Assembly (NCBI RefSeq): GCF_013177315.1
Contig: NZ_CP053661.1
Span: 682,001-746,000, forward strand
Source: Thermoleptolyngbya sichuanensis A183
GTDB taxonomy: Bacteria; Cyanobacteriota; Cyanobacteriia; Elainellales; Elainellaceae
DNA length: 64,000 nt
Direction of reading: 5' to 3'
Position numbers and translations under genes: made by a program. Numbering within the stretch: position 1 is the stretch's first letter; each line of letters begins with the position of its first letter. Below are positions 24,548-34,499 of the stretch, piece by piece. The notes beneath the pieces were generated by a model. It saw only the letters and a program-made list of their open reading frames with translations. It was not told the DNA's origin and searched no databases.

Positions 24548-26692
24548 ATGACGAGAAACCGACAGGCATCAGGAGACGGGGAGGCAGACAAGGTGCGTCG
24601 CCTGCCCAGCCGTTCGCCTGCGTCCCAAAACGCTAGGACTCGTCGGGGCACGGCTCGGGGCGCCCGGCCCACAGATGCCCCGCCGCGAGAGCCAGGTCGG
24701 TATGAGTCGCGCAGTCGGTCTGCGCCTGCTCGGCGCGATCGCCCCTTCGTTGAAGGGATACAGTCGTCTGCTCAGCCCCCGCTGCGGGTTCTGTCCTCGA
24801 CTCCGCGATCGCCCAAGGTTCAGACGCTCCCTGCTGTGCCTGCCGACCGCCGCAGGGACGAACCATCGGCGCAGCCCCGCAGTCCCTTGGTGCGATTTTT
24901 CACAAGCTGGCAGCTTTGGGTGTTGGTGGCGACGACGGGCTGCGTTGGAGCGGGCGTGCTGGCGGCGGCGCTGCTGTTCAAGCTGCCTGCTTTGCCCAAC
25001 TGTCCGTCGATTTTCTGGCCGACGGCTTCGGCATCCCTGCGGATTTACTGCGCCCAGCTTGCGTCTAATAAGCAAACGGTGGACGACCTGCTAGAGGCGA
25101 TCGCCCTGGTGAACACGCTGCCGCCCAACCACGCCATGCGTCCCGAAGCCGATCGCCACATCGCGCAGTGGTCAGACGATATCTTGAAACTGGCTGAGAA
25201 AGCCTTCCACAAGGGCGACCTTCAGGGGGCGATCGCCATCGCCGAGCGCATTCCCGACAACACACCCGCCTTTGCCCAAGTCGAGCAGCGCATCCAGTCT
25301 TGGAAAGAGACTTGGGCAACCGCCGAAGCCCTCTACAAGCAGGCAGAAGAAGCCCTGTTTGACGACGACCCCACCAAGGCCTTTGATCTGGCGGTGAAGC
25401 TGCTCGACGTGGACAACGAATATTGGAAAACCACCAAATATCAGGAAATGGTGGATTTGGTCACGGCCTCGCGGGAAGACGGCAAAAAGTTGGCTCAGAT
25501 TCGCCGTATGGCGCGGCGTGGCGGTGCGAGTAACCTGCTAGAGGCGATCGCCTTGGTGCAGGAAATCAAGAAAACCAGCCCTGCCTATCCCGCGGCCCAG
25601 CGGTTGCTCAACAGCCTGGGCAAAGACGTGCTGAACCTGGCGGATGAATACCTGAATCGGCGCGACCTCCCCGGCGCGATGGATCTGGTTCGCAAGATTC
25701 CCGAAGGGGCGCGCGTGCAGGCAGAAATTCAGGACTTCACGGCGCTGGCCCAGGCGCGGGCCCAGGCATGGGACGGCAGCGCCTCGGATATCGAAGCTGC
25801 GATCGCCCAGGCGCTCCGCATTCGGCGCGATCGCCCGCTCTATGGCAAAGCCCAGCAGTTGATTAGCTATTGGCGTGTCGAGCTACAGGATCTAGTGCAT
25901 CTGTCCCGCGCCCAGCAATATGCGGATTTGGGCACAGTGAGTGACTTGCGGGCGGCGATCGCCGAAGTCAACAACATTCCTCAAGGGAATCCTCGCAGCC
26001 GCGAAGCCCGCCGCCTAGCCAGCCGCTGGACCGCCGACATCGAGCTACGAGAAGACCGCCCCACGCTGACCCAAGCCGAGGAAATTGCCCGCGCAGGCGA
26101 TGCCGACTCGCTGCAAGCGGCCATCAGCATCGCTCGCCAAATCGGTTCTGGTCGCGCCCTGTCTGCCGAAGCCCGCGATCGCATCCAAACCTGGCAGCAG
26201 CAGCTCGTCGCCCTGCAAGCGCCACCCCCTGTCGAACCGGTTCCTGTGTTTGCGTCGCGCCCGTCTGATCCGGTCGTGCTAGACAACGGTCTGCCGTCTA
26301 CCCTCCGCACAGTGCCCGCGCCCTCACCTGCCAGCAGCCCTGATGAGGGCAACCCGCGAGATTTCGCGTCCGTCGATCGCTCGACGCTCCAGCTTGCCCA
26401 GAGCGCTGCCAGCGCCGGTACGCCCTCCATGCTGATTTCTGCGATTCAAACCGCAGATCGAATTCCCACCAGCAGCACCCAGCGCCCCGAAGCCGATCGC
26501 CTGATTGCCGAATGGAGCGATCAGGTCTTGCAAATTGCCCAGCAAACCGCCGCCGAGAGCCTAGAAGGGGCGATCGCCATTGCCAAAGGCATTCCCCCCC
26601 GCACCCCCGCCTACGCGCCAGCCCAGCTTTGGATTGAGCAGTGGCGACAGCAATCGCTCAATGCCAACACGGTTCAGTTCCCGAACCCGTAG
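24548..26692 (+). CDS. Single-pass membrane protein with ten helical repeats
   Basis: A 714-aa protein I cannot name. The first 115 residues are Arg/Pro/Ser-rich and probably disordered. One membrane segment follows (about 121-144, LWVLVATTGCVGAGVLAAALL) and then a conserved-looking CPSIFWPTASASLRIYCAQL. From about 178 to the end I count ten units of the pattern L-x2-AI-x2-A-x2-IP-x(5-6)-A-x2-I-x2-W, about 33 residues each and spaced 35-75 apart, for example LEAIALVNTLPPN, LQGAIAIAERIPDN and LEGAIAIAKGIPPR. A Pro/Ser-rich linker (about 560-620) splits units 8 and 9. Orientation is probably N-in with the repeats outside or in the periplasm. Such proteins are often labelled chromosome-segregation ATPases, but no ATPase motif is visible. 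Confidence 0.7.
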   Translation: MTRNRQASGDGEADKVRRLPSRSPASQNARTRRGTARGARPTDAPPREPGRYESRSRSAPARRDRPFVEGIQSSAQPPLRVLSSTPRSPKVQTLPAVPADRRRDEPSAQPRSPLVRFFTSWQLWVLVATTGCVGAGVLAAALLFKLPALPNCPSIFWPTASASLRIYCAQLASNKQTVDDLLEAIALVNTLPPNHAMRPEADRHIAQWSDDILKLAEKAFHKGDLQGAIAIAERIPDNTPAFAQVEQRIQSWKETWATAEALYKQAEEALFDDDPTKAFDLAVKLLDVDNEYWKTTKYQEMVDLVTASREDGKKLAQIRRMARRGGASNLLEAIALVQEIKKTSPAYPAAQRLLNSLGKDVLNLADEYLNRRDLPGAMDLVRKIPEGARVQAEIQDFTALAQARAQAWDGSASDIEAAIAQALRIRRDRPLYGKAQQLISYWRVELQDLVHLSRAQQYADLGTVSDLRAAIAEVNNIPQGNPRSREARRLASRWTADIELREDRPTLTQAEEIARAGDADSLQAAISIARQIGSGRALSAEARDRIQTWQQQLVALQAPPPVEPVPVFASRPSDPVVLDNGLPSTLRTVPAPSPASSPDEGNPRDFASVDRSTLQLAQSAASAGTPSMLISAIQTADRIPTSSTQRPEADRLIAEWSDQVLQIAQQTAAESLEGAIAIAKGIPPRTPAYAPAQLWIEQWRQQSLNANTVQFPNP

Positions 26693-26764
26693 TCCGCCGC
26701 AGCGAACAGCAAAAGGCGCAACACTTCCCAGCCCCAATCTGCTATAAACTGCTTTCAAATCAAA

Positions 26765-26857
26765 TAGGACTTACACACTTGCGATTAAACTTTCTGGGTT
26801 TTGGACGATTTCTCGCGGACGCAGCCCGCGAGAAATCATCCAACTGCGTAAGCCCTA
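26765..26857 (-). mobile_element. 91-bp hairpin element, copy C
   Basis: Reverse orientation relative to copies A and B. TA flanks both ends. The ends are AGGACTTACACA and TGCGTAAGCCCT. Read in the A/B orientation, the two non-standard pairs of the inner stem are both G.T. Confidence 0.8.
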
Positions 26858-26966
26858 TCAAATTTTCCCATCAGAACTTGAGGGGTGTGCAGGTTGGGTT
26901 CTTTGATCAGCCTGGCCCAAAGTTCTAAATTCTTGCCTCCTGACCTCCTAACCCTCAACCTCAGAC

Positions 26967-27857
26967 ATGCTGACCAGCGAATATATTGAAAAAGCCGAAG
27001 CCACTCGCGTGCGAGTCCTCAGTGAGGCCCTGCCCTACATTCAGCAGTTTGCGGGGCGCGTCGTGGTGGTGAAGTATGGCGGCGCAGCCATGAAAGATAG
27101 CAACCTCAAGGAAACCGTCATCCGCGATATTGTGTTTCTCTCCTGTGTGGGGTTGCGGCCCGTGGTGGTGCATGGTGGCGGCCCCGAAATCAACACCTGG
27201 CTGGACAAGCTGGGCATTGAGGCGCAGTTCAAAAACGGGCTGCGCGTCACCGATGCGGCCACGATGGACGTGGTAGAGATGGTGCTGGTGGGCCGGGTGA
27301 ACAAAGAACTGGTAGCCTTGGTGAACCAGGCGGGCGGCTCGGCGGTTGGGCTGTGCGGCAAAGATGCAAACCTGATCAAAGCGCGACCCCAGGGCGAAGA
27401 GGGCATCGGCTTTGTGGGCGAAGTGCAAAGCACCGATACCAAGCTGATCGAGGCGCTGGTGCGCGAGGGCTATATCCCCATCGTGTCTAGCGTGGCCGCA
27501 GACGATAGAGGGCAGGCCTACAACATCAACGCCGATACAGTGGCGGGGGAACTGGCGGCTGCGCTGGGGGCCGAAAAGCTAATCCTGATGACCGACACAC
27601 CGGGCATTTTGAAAAACTACCACGACCTTTCGACGCTGATTCCCCGGCTGGATATCCAGGAAGCGCGGCGGCTCATCGAGTCGGGTATTGTCTCCGGCGG
27701 CATGATTCCCAAGGTCAACTGCTGCGTGCGATCGCTCGCCCAAGGGGTCAAGGCAGCCCACATCATCGACGGTCGCTTGCCCCACGCCCTGCTGCTGGAG
27801 ATCTTTACTGACGCGGGCATTGGCTCTATGCTAGTTGCCTCAGACTTTATGGGATAG
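26967..27857 (+). CDS. argB: N-acetylglutamate kinase
   Basis: Second step of arginine synthesis: ATP-dependent phosphorylation of N-acetyl-L-glutamate. In cyanobacteria it is feedback-inhibited by arginine and relieved by binding PII (GlnB). The 296-aa protein has the [12 protein letters not shown] phosphate-binding start (residues about 31-42), [13 protein letters not shown] and [11 protein letters not shown]. The C-terminus [17 protein letters not shown] is the arginine-sensitive form's. The N-terminal helix [20 protein letters not shown] is also typical of hexameric, arginine-regulated kinases. The gene follows a hairpin element 110 bp upstream and is 34 bp from the next gene. Confidence 0.96.
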   Translation: MLTSEYIEKAEATRVRVLSEALPYIQQFAGRVVVVKYGGAAMKDSNLKETVIRDIVFLSCVGLRPVVVHGGGPEINTWLDKLGIEAQFKNGLRVTDAATMDVVEMVLVGRVNKELVALVNQAGGSAVGLCGKDANLIKARPQGEEGIGFVGEVQSTDTKLIEALVREGYIPIVSSVAADDRGQAYNINADTVAGELAAALGAEKLILMTDTPGILKNYHDLSTLIPRLDIQEARRLIESGIVSGGMIPKVNCCVRSLAQGVKAAHIIDGRLPHALLLEIFTDAGIGSMLVASDFMG

Positions 27858-27891
27858 GTTGGAATAGGCATGGGATAGGTGCAGCACAGGT

Positions 27892-28437
27892 ATGGTGGCA
27901 AATCCAGAAGCGCTGGAGCGGGCCAGGGCGCTCTTCCAGGCTGGCAAGCAAAATTTTGAAAGCGGGCGCTATCGCGAATCGGTGGAATGCCTGGAGAAGT
28001 CGGCGGCGCTGGTGGAGCGGGGCGGCAAGCTGGGCGGCGAGGTGCAGATCTGGCTGGTGACGGCCTACGAGGCTGCAGGACGGGCCGATGCGGCGATCGC
28101 CCTCTGTGAGCAACTGGTGCGCCATCCCGATGTGAAGACCCGCAAGCAAAGTCGCCGCCTGCAAGCCATCCTGACCGCGCCGCGCCTGCGGACTCGCCCC
28201 GAATGGCTGACCCAGATTCCCGACTTGGGCGGGTTGGAAACCGCCAGCGCTGAAGATCAGAAGGCCTACGCCGTGCCCAATCGCCCCAAGCCGTCGCGCC
28301 CGAAGCCACGCCCCAAGCCCGATCCAGAGCCGATTGATCTGAGCCAGGTTAACACCAAAGACAACTCGTTTGTGTGGCTGTCCCTGGGGGCGATCGCCCT
28401 GATTGTGGCGGGACTCCTCCGGTTCGGCTATGCCTGA
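27892..28437 (+). CDS. TPR-type protein with C-terminal membrane anchor
   Basis: A 181-aa protein conserved in cyanobacteria by appearance. Residues 5-85 form tetratricopeptide-like helices (ALFQAGKQNFESGRYRESVE, AGRADAAIALCEQLV). The middle (RTRPEWLTQIPDLGGLE) is a conserved-looking motif. A Pro/Lys-rich linker (SRPKPRPKPDPEP) precedes a C-terminal hydrophobic helix (VWLSLGAIALIVAGLLRFG), so it is tail-anchored with the TPRs in the cytosol. It starts 34 bp after argB and may be co-transcribed, but no link to arginine synthesis is known. Confidence 0.75.
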   Translation: MVANPEALERARALFQAGKQNFESGRYRESVECLEKSAALVERGGKLGGEVQIWLVTAYEAAGRADAAIALCEQLVRHPDVKTRKQSRRLQAILTAPRLRTRPEWLTQIPDLGGLETASAEDQKAYAVPNRPKPSRPKPRPKPDPEPIDLSQVNTKDNSFVWLSLGAIALIVAGLLRFGYA

Positions 28438-28529
28438 GCCAGAAGCCCTACGCCGATCCCCAGTCTCGCAAATCGCGCAATAGCGAGAAATCGCCAGAAA
28501 CCTACTGAAAAGCTACCGGACGCTTGAAC

Positions 28530-28605
28530 CCACACCCGCAATTCGCAAAATCGCCAATCCAAAATCGTCAATCCAAAATCGCCAATCTAAAATCCAAAAT
28601 CAACA
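28530..28605. repeat. CCAAAAT heptamer repeats
   Basis: Several irregular copies of CCAAAATC-type heptamers (ATCCAAAATCGTCAATCCAA and so on) in the spacer before the HEAT gene. The same words recur near 5578-5612, 36282-36328 and 44093-44128. They resemble the short tandemly repeated repetitive (STRR) sequences of cyanobacteria. Confidence 0.6.
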
Positions 28606-28685
28606 CGACGCACTGGAGCGGATTGGCAGCCCCGCCACCGAAAAACTCCGCTATCATAAAGTTAATAATTCGTAACAAAACTGCC

Positions 28686-29357
28686 ATGAGTCAACTCAGC
28701 CTGGAGCAGATCAAGACCCAACTCGACAGTCCCAAGTCGAGCGATCGCATGGTCGCCCTGGCCATGCTGCGCGACGTGCCTCCCGAATCCGCTGTGCCGC
28801 TGATTCTCAAGGTGCTAGATGACGAAAGCCTACAAGTGCGCTCAATGGCCGTGTTTGCCCTGGGGATCAAGCAGACCGACGAGTGCTACCCCATCCTGGC
28901 GCAGATTTTGGAAAACGACCCCGACTACGGCATCCGCGCCGATGCGGCTGGGGCGCTGGGCTACTTGGGCGACTCTCGTGCCGTCGAGCCATTGCTGCGG
29001 GCATTTTACGAAGATACCGACTGGCTGGTGCGCTTTAGCGCCGCCGTATCGCTGGGCAATCTGCAAGACCCCCGTGCCCGCCATGCCTTGCTGCAAGCGC
29101 TGGAGAGCGATGAGGTTGTGCTGCATCAGGCGGCGATCGCCGCTCTCGGCGAACTGCAAGACCTAGAAGCGGTCGAGGCGATCCTGCGATTTGTGGACTC
29201 GCCCGACTGGCTGGTTCGTCAGCGCCTCGCCGAAGCCCTGGGCAACCTGCCCACCCCCAAGAGCATTGCTGCGCTGCGATACCTGCTGCGCGACAGCCAC
29301 CCCCATGTGTCGGACGCGGCGGCGCTGTCGTTGCAAAAGCTGGAAGCAGTGGAGTGA
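28686..29357 (+). CDS. HEAT-repeat protein, NblB-like
   Basis: A 223-aa all-helical protein of five to six HEAT repeats (ALAMLRDVPPESAVPLILKV, VRSMAVFALG, IRADAAGALGYLGDSRAVEP, VRFSAAVSLGNLQDPRARHA, LHQAAIAALGELQDLEAVEA, VRQRLAEALGNLPTPKSIAA). Its size and E-Z-type repeats resemble NblB, which takes part in phycobilisome breakdown and bilin detachment, and the CpcE/F lyases. I favour an NblB-like role but cannot exclude another HEAT adaptor. ATG 28686 (MSQLSLEQIKTQLD) was chosen over upstream starts that run through repeat sequence. Confidence 0.72.
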   Translation: MSQLSLEQIKTQLDSPKSSDRMVALAMLRDVPPESAVPLILKVLDDESLQVRSMAVFALGIKQTDECYPILAQILENDPDYGIRADAAGALGYLGDSRAVEPLLRAFYEDTDWLVRFSAAVSLGNLQDPRARHALLQALESDEVVLHQAAIAALGELQDLEAVEAILRFVDSPDWLVRQRLAEALGNLPTPKSIAALRYLLRDSHPHVSDAAALSLQKLEAVE

Positions 29358-29365
29358 GGAAGAGA

Positions 29366-29449
29366 GAAGAACGAAGAACGAAGAGAGAAGAACGAAGAGG
29401 AAAGGGTTTTCGGTTTTCGTTCTTCCTTTTTCGTTCTTCTTTTTTTATC
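29366..29449. terminator. Bidirectional terminator between HEAT gene and pheT
   Basis: GAAGAACGAA (29387-29396) and TTCGTTCTTC (29416-29425) form a 10-bp stem, with further copies of both words on each side. Runs of T on the right and of A on the minus-strand side fit termination of both convergent genes. Confidence 0.65.
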
Positions 29450-29450
29450 T

Positions 29451-31913
29451 TTAGCTCCGCAAGCTCACCTGGAACTTCTCTTGGAGCGCTTCGCGGACTT
29501 TCTGATGAACCGGCTCGATGTCTTCGTCCGTTAGCGTGCGATCGCTCGCCCGGTAGACCAGTCGAAATGCCAGACTGCGCTTGCCTTCGGGCACTGACTC
29601 GCCGCGATATTCATCAAACAGTTCTACCGAGTCGAGCAGTTTGCCTGCCGTCTTGCGAATTGCCCGCTCAATTTCCGCAACTGAAAACTGTATGGGCGCA
29701 AAGAACGCCAGATCTCGGTCGGAGGCTGGATAGGCGGAGTAGGGCTTGAAGATCGGCGTAATCCTGGCTTCGTCAGACATATCTTCCAGCAGCAAGTCCA
29801 GGTCTAGCTCGAAGGCATAGACCTCATCCGGCAGTCCCCGGCGCTGGCGTTCTTGGGGGTGGATCTGTCCAAACGTACCCAGCCGCTCGCCCTGCACCCA
29901 CAGCGAGGCCGTCCGTCCGGGATGCAGCAGCGGGTTCCGCCGATCGGGCTGAAATTCAACCGCTATGCCAAGCTGTCGAAACGCGCTCTCTAACACGCCC
30001 TTGGCCTCAAACCAGGTCATCGGCTGTTCGCGGCCGCTGCGAACCCAGCGCCCGACCGACGCATCACCGCCCATGATTCCCGCGAGGCGATCGCCCTCAT
30101 ATAGCCCGTCCTCTTCGCGCCAAAACACACGCCCGATTTCGTAGGCATTGAGCGCCCCGTTGCCCTGCTCCAGATTGTACTGGAAGGCATCGATCAGCGC
30201 CGTCAGCATTTCAGTCCGCAGCGCAGAATATTCCACAAACAGCGGATTGCTGAGGGCAATCTGGTTGTCGCCGTCCGGCTTCACCAGCGAATAGTGAATC
30301 ACCTCCGTCAGCCCCACCGCTTTGAAGGCATGGTGAATTTGCCGCGTTAGCGCGTAGTCGGGCGACAGGAAGCCCAGTTCGGTCTTGGCAGGCAGCGTAT
30401 CGCAGAAGTTGTTGTAGCCGTAAACCCGCGCCACTTCCTCGATCAGATCGATTTCGCGTTCCAGATCTCGGTGACGATAGGGCGGCACGCTCACTCGCCA
30501 CACGTCGCCCGCCGCCGAAATCGGGGTGAGTTCGCAGCCCAGCGCCGTCAAAATCCGCTCTACCTCGGTGGGCGGCAAGTCGCCAATTTCGCCTTCGCCC
30601 GGACGCGCCTCTTTGTCTAGTTCGATGGGGCCAAGCACTTGGTTTAGCCGCTCCAGCCGCAGTTCAATCGTGCGCGTTGCCATTGCGCCGCCCGGCCGAG
30701 CATCCGCCACCGTTTGTATGTCCACCGTGCCGCCCGCCAGTTCCCCCAGCAGCGCCAGGGCCCGCCGACAGGCCAGTTCGAGTTCCGCAGAATTTACGCC
30801 GCGCTCGTAGCGGGCCGAGGCTTCGGTGCGGAGTCCCTGCGATCGCGCTGATCGACGAATCGCCACCGAGTCAAACACTGCCGCTTCTAGCACCAGATTC
30901 GTCGTATCGGCATAAACTTCGCTGTTTTCACCCCCCATCACGCCTGCCAGCGCCACGGGCTGGTCGTTGGCGGTGATCAGCAGGGTTTGATCCGTCAGCT
31001 TTCGCGCCTGGCTATCCAGCGTGGTCAGGGTTTCGCCGTTGCGGGCAAAGCGCACGCCCAGCGTCAGATCCGAAGAACCCGCAATCGCACGCAGGCGATC
31101 GCCATCAAAGGCGTGCAGCGGCTGCCCCCACTCCAGCAGCACGTAGTTGGTCACGTCCACCACGTTGTTAATCGGACGAGTTCCCGCTGCCTGGAGCCGC
31201 CGTTGCAGCCATTCGGGAGAAGGGGCGATCGCCACGCCTTTGATCACCGTCCCCATGTAAATCGGGCAGGCCCCCGGCTCCGAAATCCGCAGCGCCAAAT
31301 CTTTTCCACCGGACTTTACAGGCAATTCGGGCACCTCCGACAGCTTGAGTGTTGCACCCGTCAGCGCCGCCACCTCCCGCGCAATGCCCACCATGCTCAG
31401 CGCATCGGCCCGGTTTGCCGTAGAAGTCAGGTCTAAAATCACATCGTCCAAACCCAGCAGCGGACGGGCATCCATGCCCACCTGAAGCGAGTCCTGCGGA
31501 AAGATATGAATCCCTTCTGACTCCTTCGCCAGCCCCACCTCTGCCAGCGAACAAATCATCCCTTCCGAGGGCACATCCCGGAGCTTCCGGGGGCGAATCG
31601 TCAGGTCAATTATCGGCAGGTGCGTCCCCAGCGTCGCCACGGGCACGTAGATATCTGCCCGCACATTGGCCGCGCCGCAGACAATCGTGGAAGGTGCGTC
31701 GGCTCCAATGTCCACCGTACACACGCTCAGCTTGTCGGCATTGGGATGGGGCTGACGCTCCAGCACGCGACCCACCACCACGCCATCCGCCCAAGTGCGG
31801 CGATCCTCAATCTCTTCGACTTCAAACCCCGCCATCGTCAGCATATCCGCCAGCGCTTCTGGAGATACGTTGATATCGACTAGCTCTCGCAACCAGTTCA
31901 GAGAAATTCGCAT
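29451..31913 (-). CDS. pheT: Phenylalanyl-tRNA synthetase beta subunit
   Basis: Large subunit (820 aa) of the alpha2-beta2 enzyme that charges tRNA-Phe. The N-terminal EMAP-type tRNA-binding domain (about 40-150, [20 protein letters not shown]) is followed by the B3/B4 editing domain (about 215-390), B5 (about 410-500) and the catalytic-like core. The C-terminal FDX-ACB anticodon-binding domain begins [14 protein letters not shown] (about 728). The length is standard. pheS is not adjacent, as is common in cyanobacteria. The 516-bp region upstream holds its promoter and that of the divergent kinase gene. Confidence 0.97.
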   Translation of the reverse strand: MRISLNWLRELVDINVSPEALADMLTMAGFEVEEIEDRRTWADGVVVGRVLERQPHPNADKLSVCTVDIGADAPSTIVCGAANVRADIYVPVATLGTHLPIIDLTIRPRKLRDVPSEGMICSLAEVGLAKESEGIHIFPQDSLQVGMDARPLLGLDDVILDLTSTANRADALSMVGIAREVAALTGATLKLSEVPELPVKSGGKDLALRISEPGACPIYMGTVIKGVAIAPSPEWLQRRLQAAGTRPINNVVDVTNYVLLEWGQPLHAFDGDRLRAIAGSSDLTLGVRFARNGETLTTLDSQARKLTDQTLLITANDQPVALAGVMGGENSEVYADTTNLVLEAAVFDSVAIRRSARSQGLRTEASARYERGVNSAELELACRRALALLGELAGGTVDIQTVADARPGGAMATRTIELRLERLNQVLGPIELDKEARPGEGEIGDLPPTEVERILTALGCELTPISAAGDVWRVSVPPYRHRDLEREIDLIEEVARVYGYNNFCDTLPAKTELGFLSPDYALTRQIHHAFKAVGLTEVIHYSLVKPDGDNQIALSNPLFVEYSALRTEMLTALIDAFQYNLEQGNGALNAYEIGRVFWREEDGLYEGDRLAGIMGGDASVGRWVRSGREQPMTWFEAKGVLESAFRQLGIAVEFQPDRRNPLLHPGRTASLWVQGERLGTFGQIHPQERQRRGLPDEVYAFELDLDLLLEDMSDEARITPIFKPYSAYPASDRDLAFFAPIQFSVAEIERAIRKTAGKLLDSVELFDEYRGESVPEGKRSLAFRLVYRASDRTLTDEDIEPVHQKVREALQEKFQVSLRS

Positions 31914-32429
31914 CGCCTACCGTGCCTTTTTGCCCAGCAAAGATTAACGTGATCGAAATCTAATCCAGTCCAGCCCCGGCACGGCTCCATCCAGACATTA
32001 ATCCCAGTGGAGCGACTGATAAACCGCCAAATCTCGTGCCTCGGCCCTCCCAATTCTACCGCCCGGTTGCCTCGGAACGCGCTTCTACCCCCTAGCACAT
32101 CCATCAACAATCTGTTAAACAATCTATAGAAGCTAAATGCTTTTACCCGCTGCATCTCGCCCATCTAGCAGTCTTGGCAACATCTCGCTTGGATGCTTCG
32201 TCAGTGCTTTAGACTAGACGCTTGGGCGAATTGCTACCTGCTGACTCCGTGCATCTATGGATATTTACTGGGGCTTCAAGCGAATCAGCGTGATCTTTAG
32301 CAAGTCTTCAAGGGTTTCCCCGAGAGAACTGCACTCTACCTTCATGCTCTTGGGCCGATAATTGTAAAAGAGGTGCATGTTCTCACTATGAGATATACGC
32401 CCGGCGGTCAACCTAACGAGTGATGCCGA
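31914..32429. promoter_or_regulatory. Divergent spacer between pheT and Ser/Thr kinase gene
   Basis: A 516-bp gene-free region. It must carry promoters for pheT (leftward) and the kinase (rightward), but I cannot point to clear boxes. A T-box leader for pheT was considered and not found. No terminator, MITE copy or RNA gene is seen. Confidence 0.4.
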
Positions 32430-34073
32430 ATGAGCTACTGCTTAAATCCTGCCTGTCCAAAACCAGAGAATCTGACTCATACTGAGCTGTGTCAGGCCTG
32501 TGGCTCCAAGCTGCTGTTGCGCGATCGCTATCGGGTAGTGCAGTCCCTGGGGCATGGCGGGTTTGGAGCCACGTTTCTGGCCAAGGATGAATCACTTCCC
32601 GGTAGTCCCCATTGCGTGATCAAGCAGCTTCGTCCTGTTGCCTCCTCGCCCCATGTGTTACAAATGGCACGGGAGCTGTTCCGCCGAGAAGCCAAAACAC
32701 TAGGTAAAATCGGTAACCACCCCCAAGTGCCTCGACTGCTCGACTATTTCGAGGCGAACCAGGAGTTTTACCTAATCCAGGAATATATCAGCGGCTCCAC
32801 CCTCCAGCAAGAAGTGAAGCAAAATGGCCCCTTCAGCGAAGCGGGGGTCAAGCAGTTTCTCAGCGAAGTGCTGCCGATGTTGCAGTACGTGCATTCCCAG
32901 CAGGTGATTCATCGCGACATCAAGCCTGCCAACCTGATTCGTCGCACTCAAGATAAAAAGCTGGTGCTGATCGACTTCGGCGCGGTAAAAGATCAGGTCA
33001 ACCCTGTGCGGGCCGGCGCAACGGAGCAGACTGCCCTGACGGCCTACGCCATCGGCACTCCCGGCTATGCCCCGCCAGAGCAAATGGCGATGCGTCCGGT
33101 CTATGCCAGCGATATCTACGCGCTGGGCGTGACCTGCATTTACCTGCTGACGGGCAAAGCGCCGAAGGATATGGACTATGACCCGACCACCGGCGAAATT
33201 CTATGGCGCGAACAGGTTCACATCAGCGAACACTTTGCGGGCGTATTGCAAAAGATGCTGGAGGTTTCCGTTCGCCATCGCTATCAGAACGCAGGAGAAG
33301 TGCTGCGGGCGCTGGATCTAGAGCCATACCTCGACAGCCTAGCCCAGAGCATGGTCAAGCCTGTACGGCCTTCTGCCCGTCAGCCTGAGGTTTCGCCCCA
33401 TCATTACATACCCTCTGGTGACCTCAGCGGCGACCTCTTCCCCTCTTCGCCTTCTGCCCGTATGGCGGCCGCGATTCGCGCACGGCAATCCAAGTCCGGC
33501 GGAGATTCTGGCGGTTCGCCCTACACGGGTGGTCATCGCCGCACCGCCATCCAAAAGCCTGTCTCCGTCACCACGATCGAGCGAGGTCGGGGCGCATCGG
33601 GCGGCAGCAGCGGCAGCTCTGGCGGACATCTAGCGCTGATGCCCAAACTGCGAGCGGATGAGTTGCTGAACGACTACGCCAAGGGTAAGCGCGACTTTAC
33701 CTCCCGCGACCTGAGCCAGTTGAACCTGTCTAAGGTCGCGCTGACGGGGGCAAACTTTCACCAGTCCAAACTGCATAAGGCGAACCTCCAGGGCGCAAAC
33801 CTGTTTAACACGGATTTTGGTCGAGCCAGTCTGAATCAGGCGATTCTGAAAAACGCAAACTTGGCGCGGGCCTATCTTAGCCATGCGGATTTGCAGGGAG
33901 CAGATCTGCGGGGGGCAGACCTGAGCTATGCCTATCTGAGCAACGCCAACCTGCGGGGGGCGAACCTTTGCGGCGCGGACCTGACCGGAGCCAAGATTAG
34001 CGACGAACAACTGGCGCTGGCGCGAACCAACTGGGCGACAGTTCACCCCAGCGGCAAACGAGGGCTATGGTAG
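32430..34073 (+). CDS. Ser/Thr protein kinase with Cys motif and pentapeptide repeats (SpkB-like)
   Basis: A 547-aa Hanks-type kinase. The N-terminus has a four-Cys zinc-ribbon-like motif (CLNPACPKPENLTHTELCQACG). The kinase domain follows from about residue 34 to 300: Gly loop LGHGGFGATF, lysine in VIKQLRP, catalytic HRDIKPANLI, DFGAVKD and GTPGYAPPEQ. A Ser/Gly/Pro linker precedes a C-terminal block of pentapeptide repeats (about 430-525, GANFHQSKL, KANLQGANL, HADLQGADL). This Cys-kinase-pentapeptide order matches SpkB of Synechocystis, linked to oxidative stress and motility. It starts ATG 32430 with a poor ribosome binding site. All catalytic residues are present. Confidence 0.9.
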   Translation: MSYCLNPACPKPENLTHTELCQACGSKLLLRDRYRVVQSLGHGGFGATFLAKDESLPGSPHCVIKQLRPVASSPHVLQMARELFRREAKTLGKIGNHPQVPRLLDYFEANQEFYLIQEYISGSTLQQEVKQNGPFSEAGVKQFLSEVLPMLQYVHSQQVIHRDIKPANLIRRTQDKKLVLIDFGAVKDQVNPVRAGATEQTALTAYAIGTPGYAPPEQMAMRPVYASDIYALGVTCIYLLTGKAPKDMDYDPTTGEILWREQVHISEHFAGVLQKMLEVSVRHRYQNAGEVLRALDLEPYLDSLAQSMVKPVRPSARQPEVSPHHYIPSGDLSGDLFPSSPSARMAAAIRARQSKSGGDSGGSPYTGGHRRTAIQKPVSVTTIERGRGASGGSSGSSGGHLALMPKLRADELLNDYAKGKRDFTSRDLSQLNLSKVALTGANFHQSKLHKANLQGANLFNTDFGRASLNQAILKNANLARAYLSHADLQGADLRGADLSYAYLSNANLRGANLCGADLTGAKISDEQLALARTNWATVHPSGKRGLW

Positions 34074-34136
34074 ATAGGCGGGGCCCATCACGCCCGCTGA
34101 GTTTTACCTGAACAATTGCTAGGGTGGTGAATAGCC

Positions 34137-34427
34137 ATGACAGATCGGTTGCGGGAGCGGGGCGAGAAGCTGAAAGAGCGTGATCCAGAAGCCTATGCTC
34201 GGCTAGTAGCAGAATCAAAAGCACCCTATCGTGGGCTGCGACAGTTTGTCTATCTGGCGTTTGGCGCGTCCGGGCTAATTGGCGCGTTCATTTTTGCCAC
34301 GCAGTTTGCAGCCGGGCGGGGAGACAGCGACACACTGCCTAATCTGGCGCTGCAATTGGGACTGGTGGCGCTGATGGTGTGGCTCTTTCGGCTGGAACAG
34401 AAGGCTGCCGCTCGTCGGCGGGGATAA
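34137..34427 (+). CDS. LPA1-like (DUF3493) membrane protein
   Basis: A 96-aa protein. A charged N-terminal half (RLRERGEKLKERDPEAYARL and APYRGLRQFVYLAFGASGLI) leads into two hydrophobic helices (about 42-62 and 72-90). This is the DUF3493 family; the plant relative is part of LPA1, which is needed for photosystem II accumulation. It starts 63 bp after the SpkB-like gene, same strand, and converges with pcyA. A role in photosystem assembly is plausible from the family only. Confidence 0.75.
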   Translation: MTDRLRERGEKLKERDPEAYARLVAESKAPYRGLRQFVYLAFGASGLIGAFIFATQFAAGRGDSDTLPNLALQLGLVALMVWLFRLEQKAAARRRG

Positions 34428-34499
34428 CGGGTTTTGACGACGCTGCATAGTTTGTGCAGTTTGTGCATAGTTTGCATAGTGTGCTGTTGAGCTGCGCTG

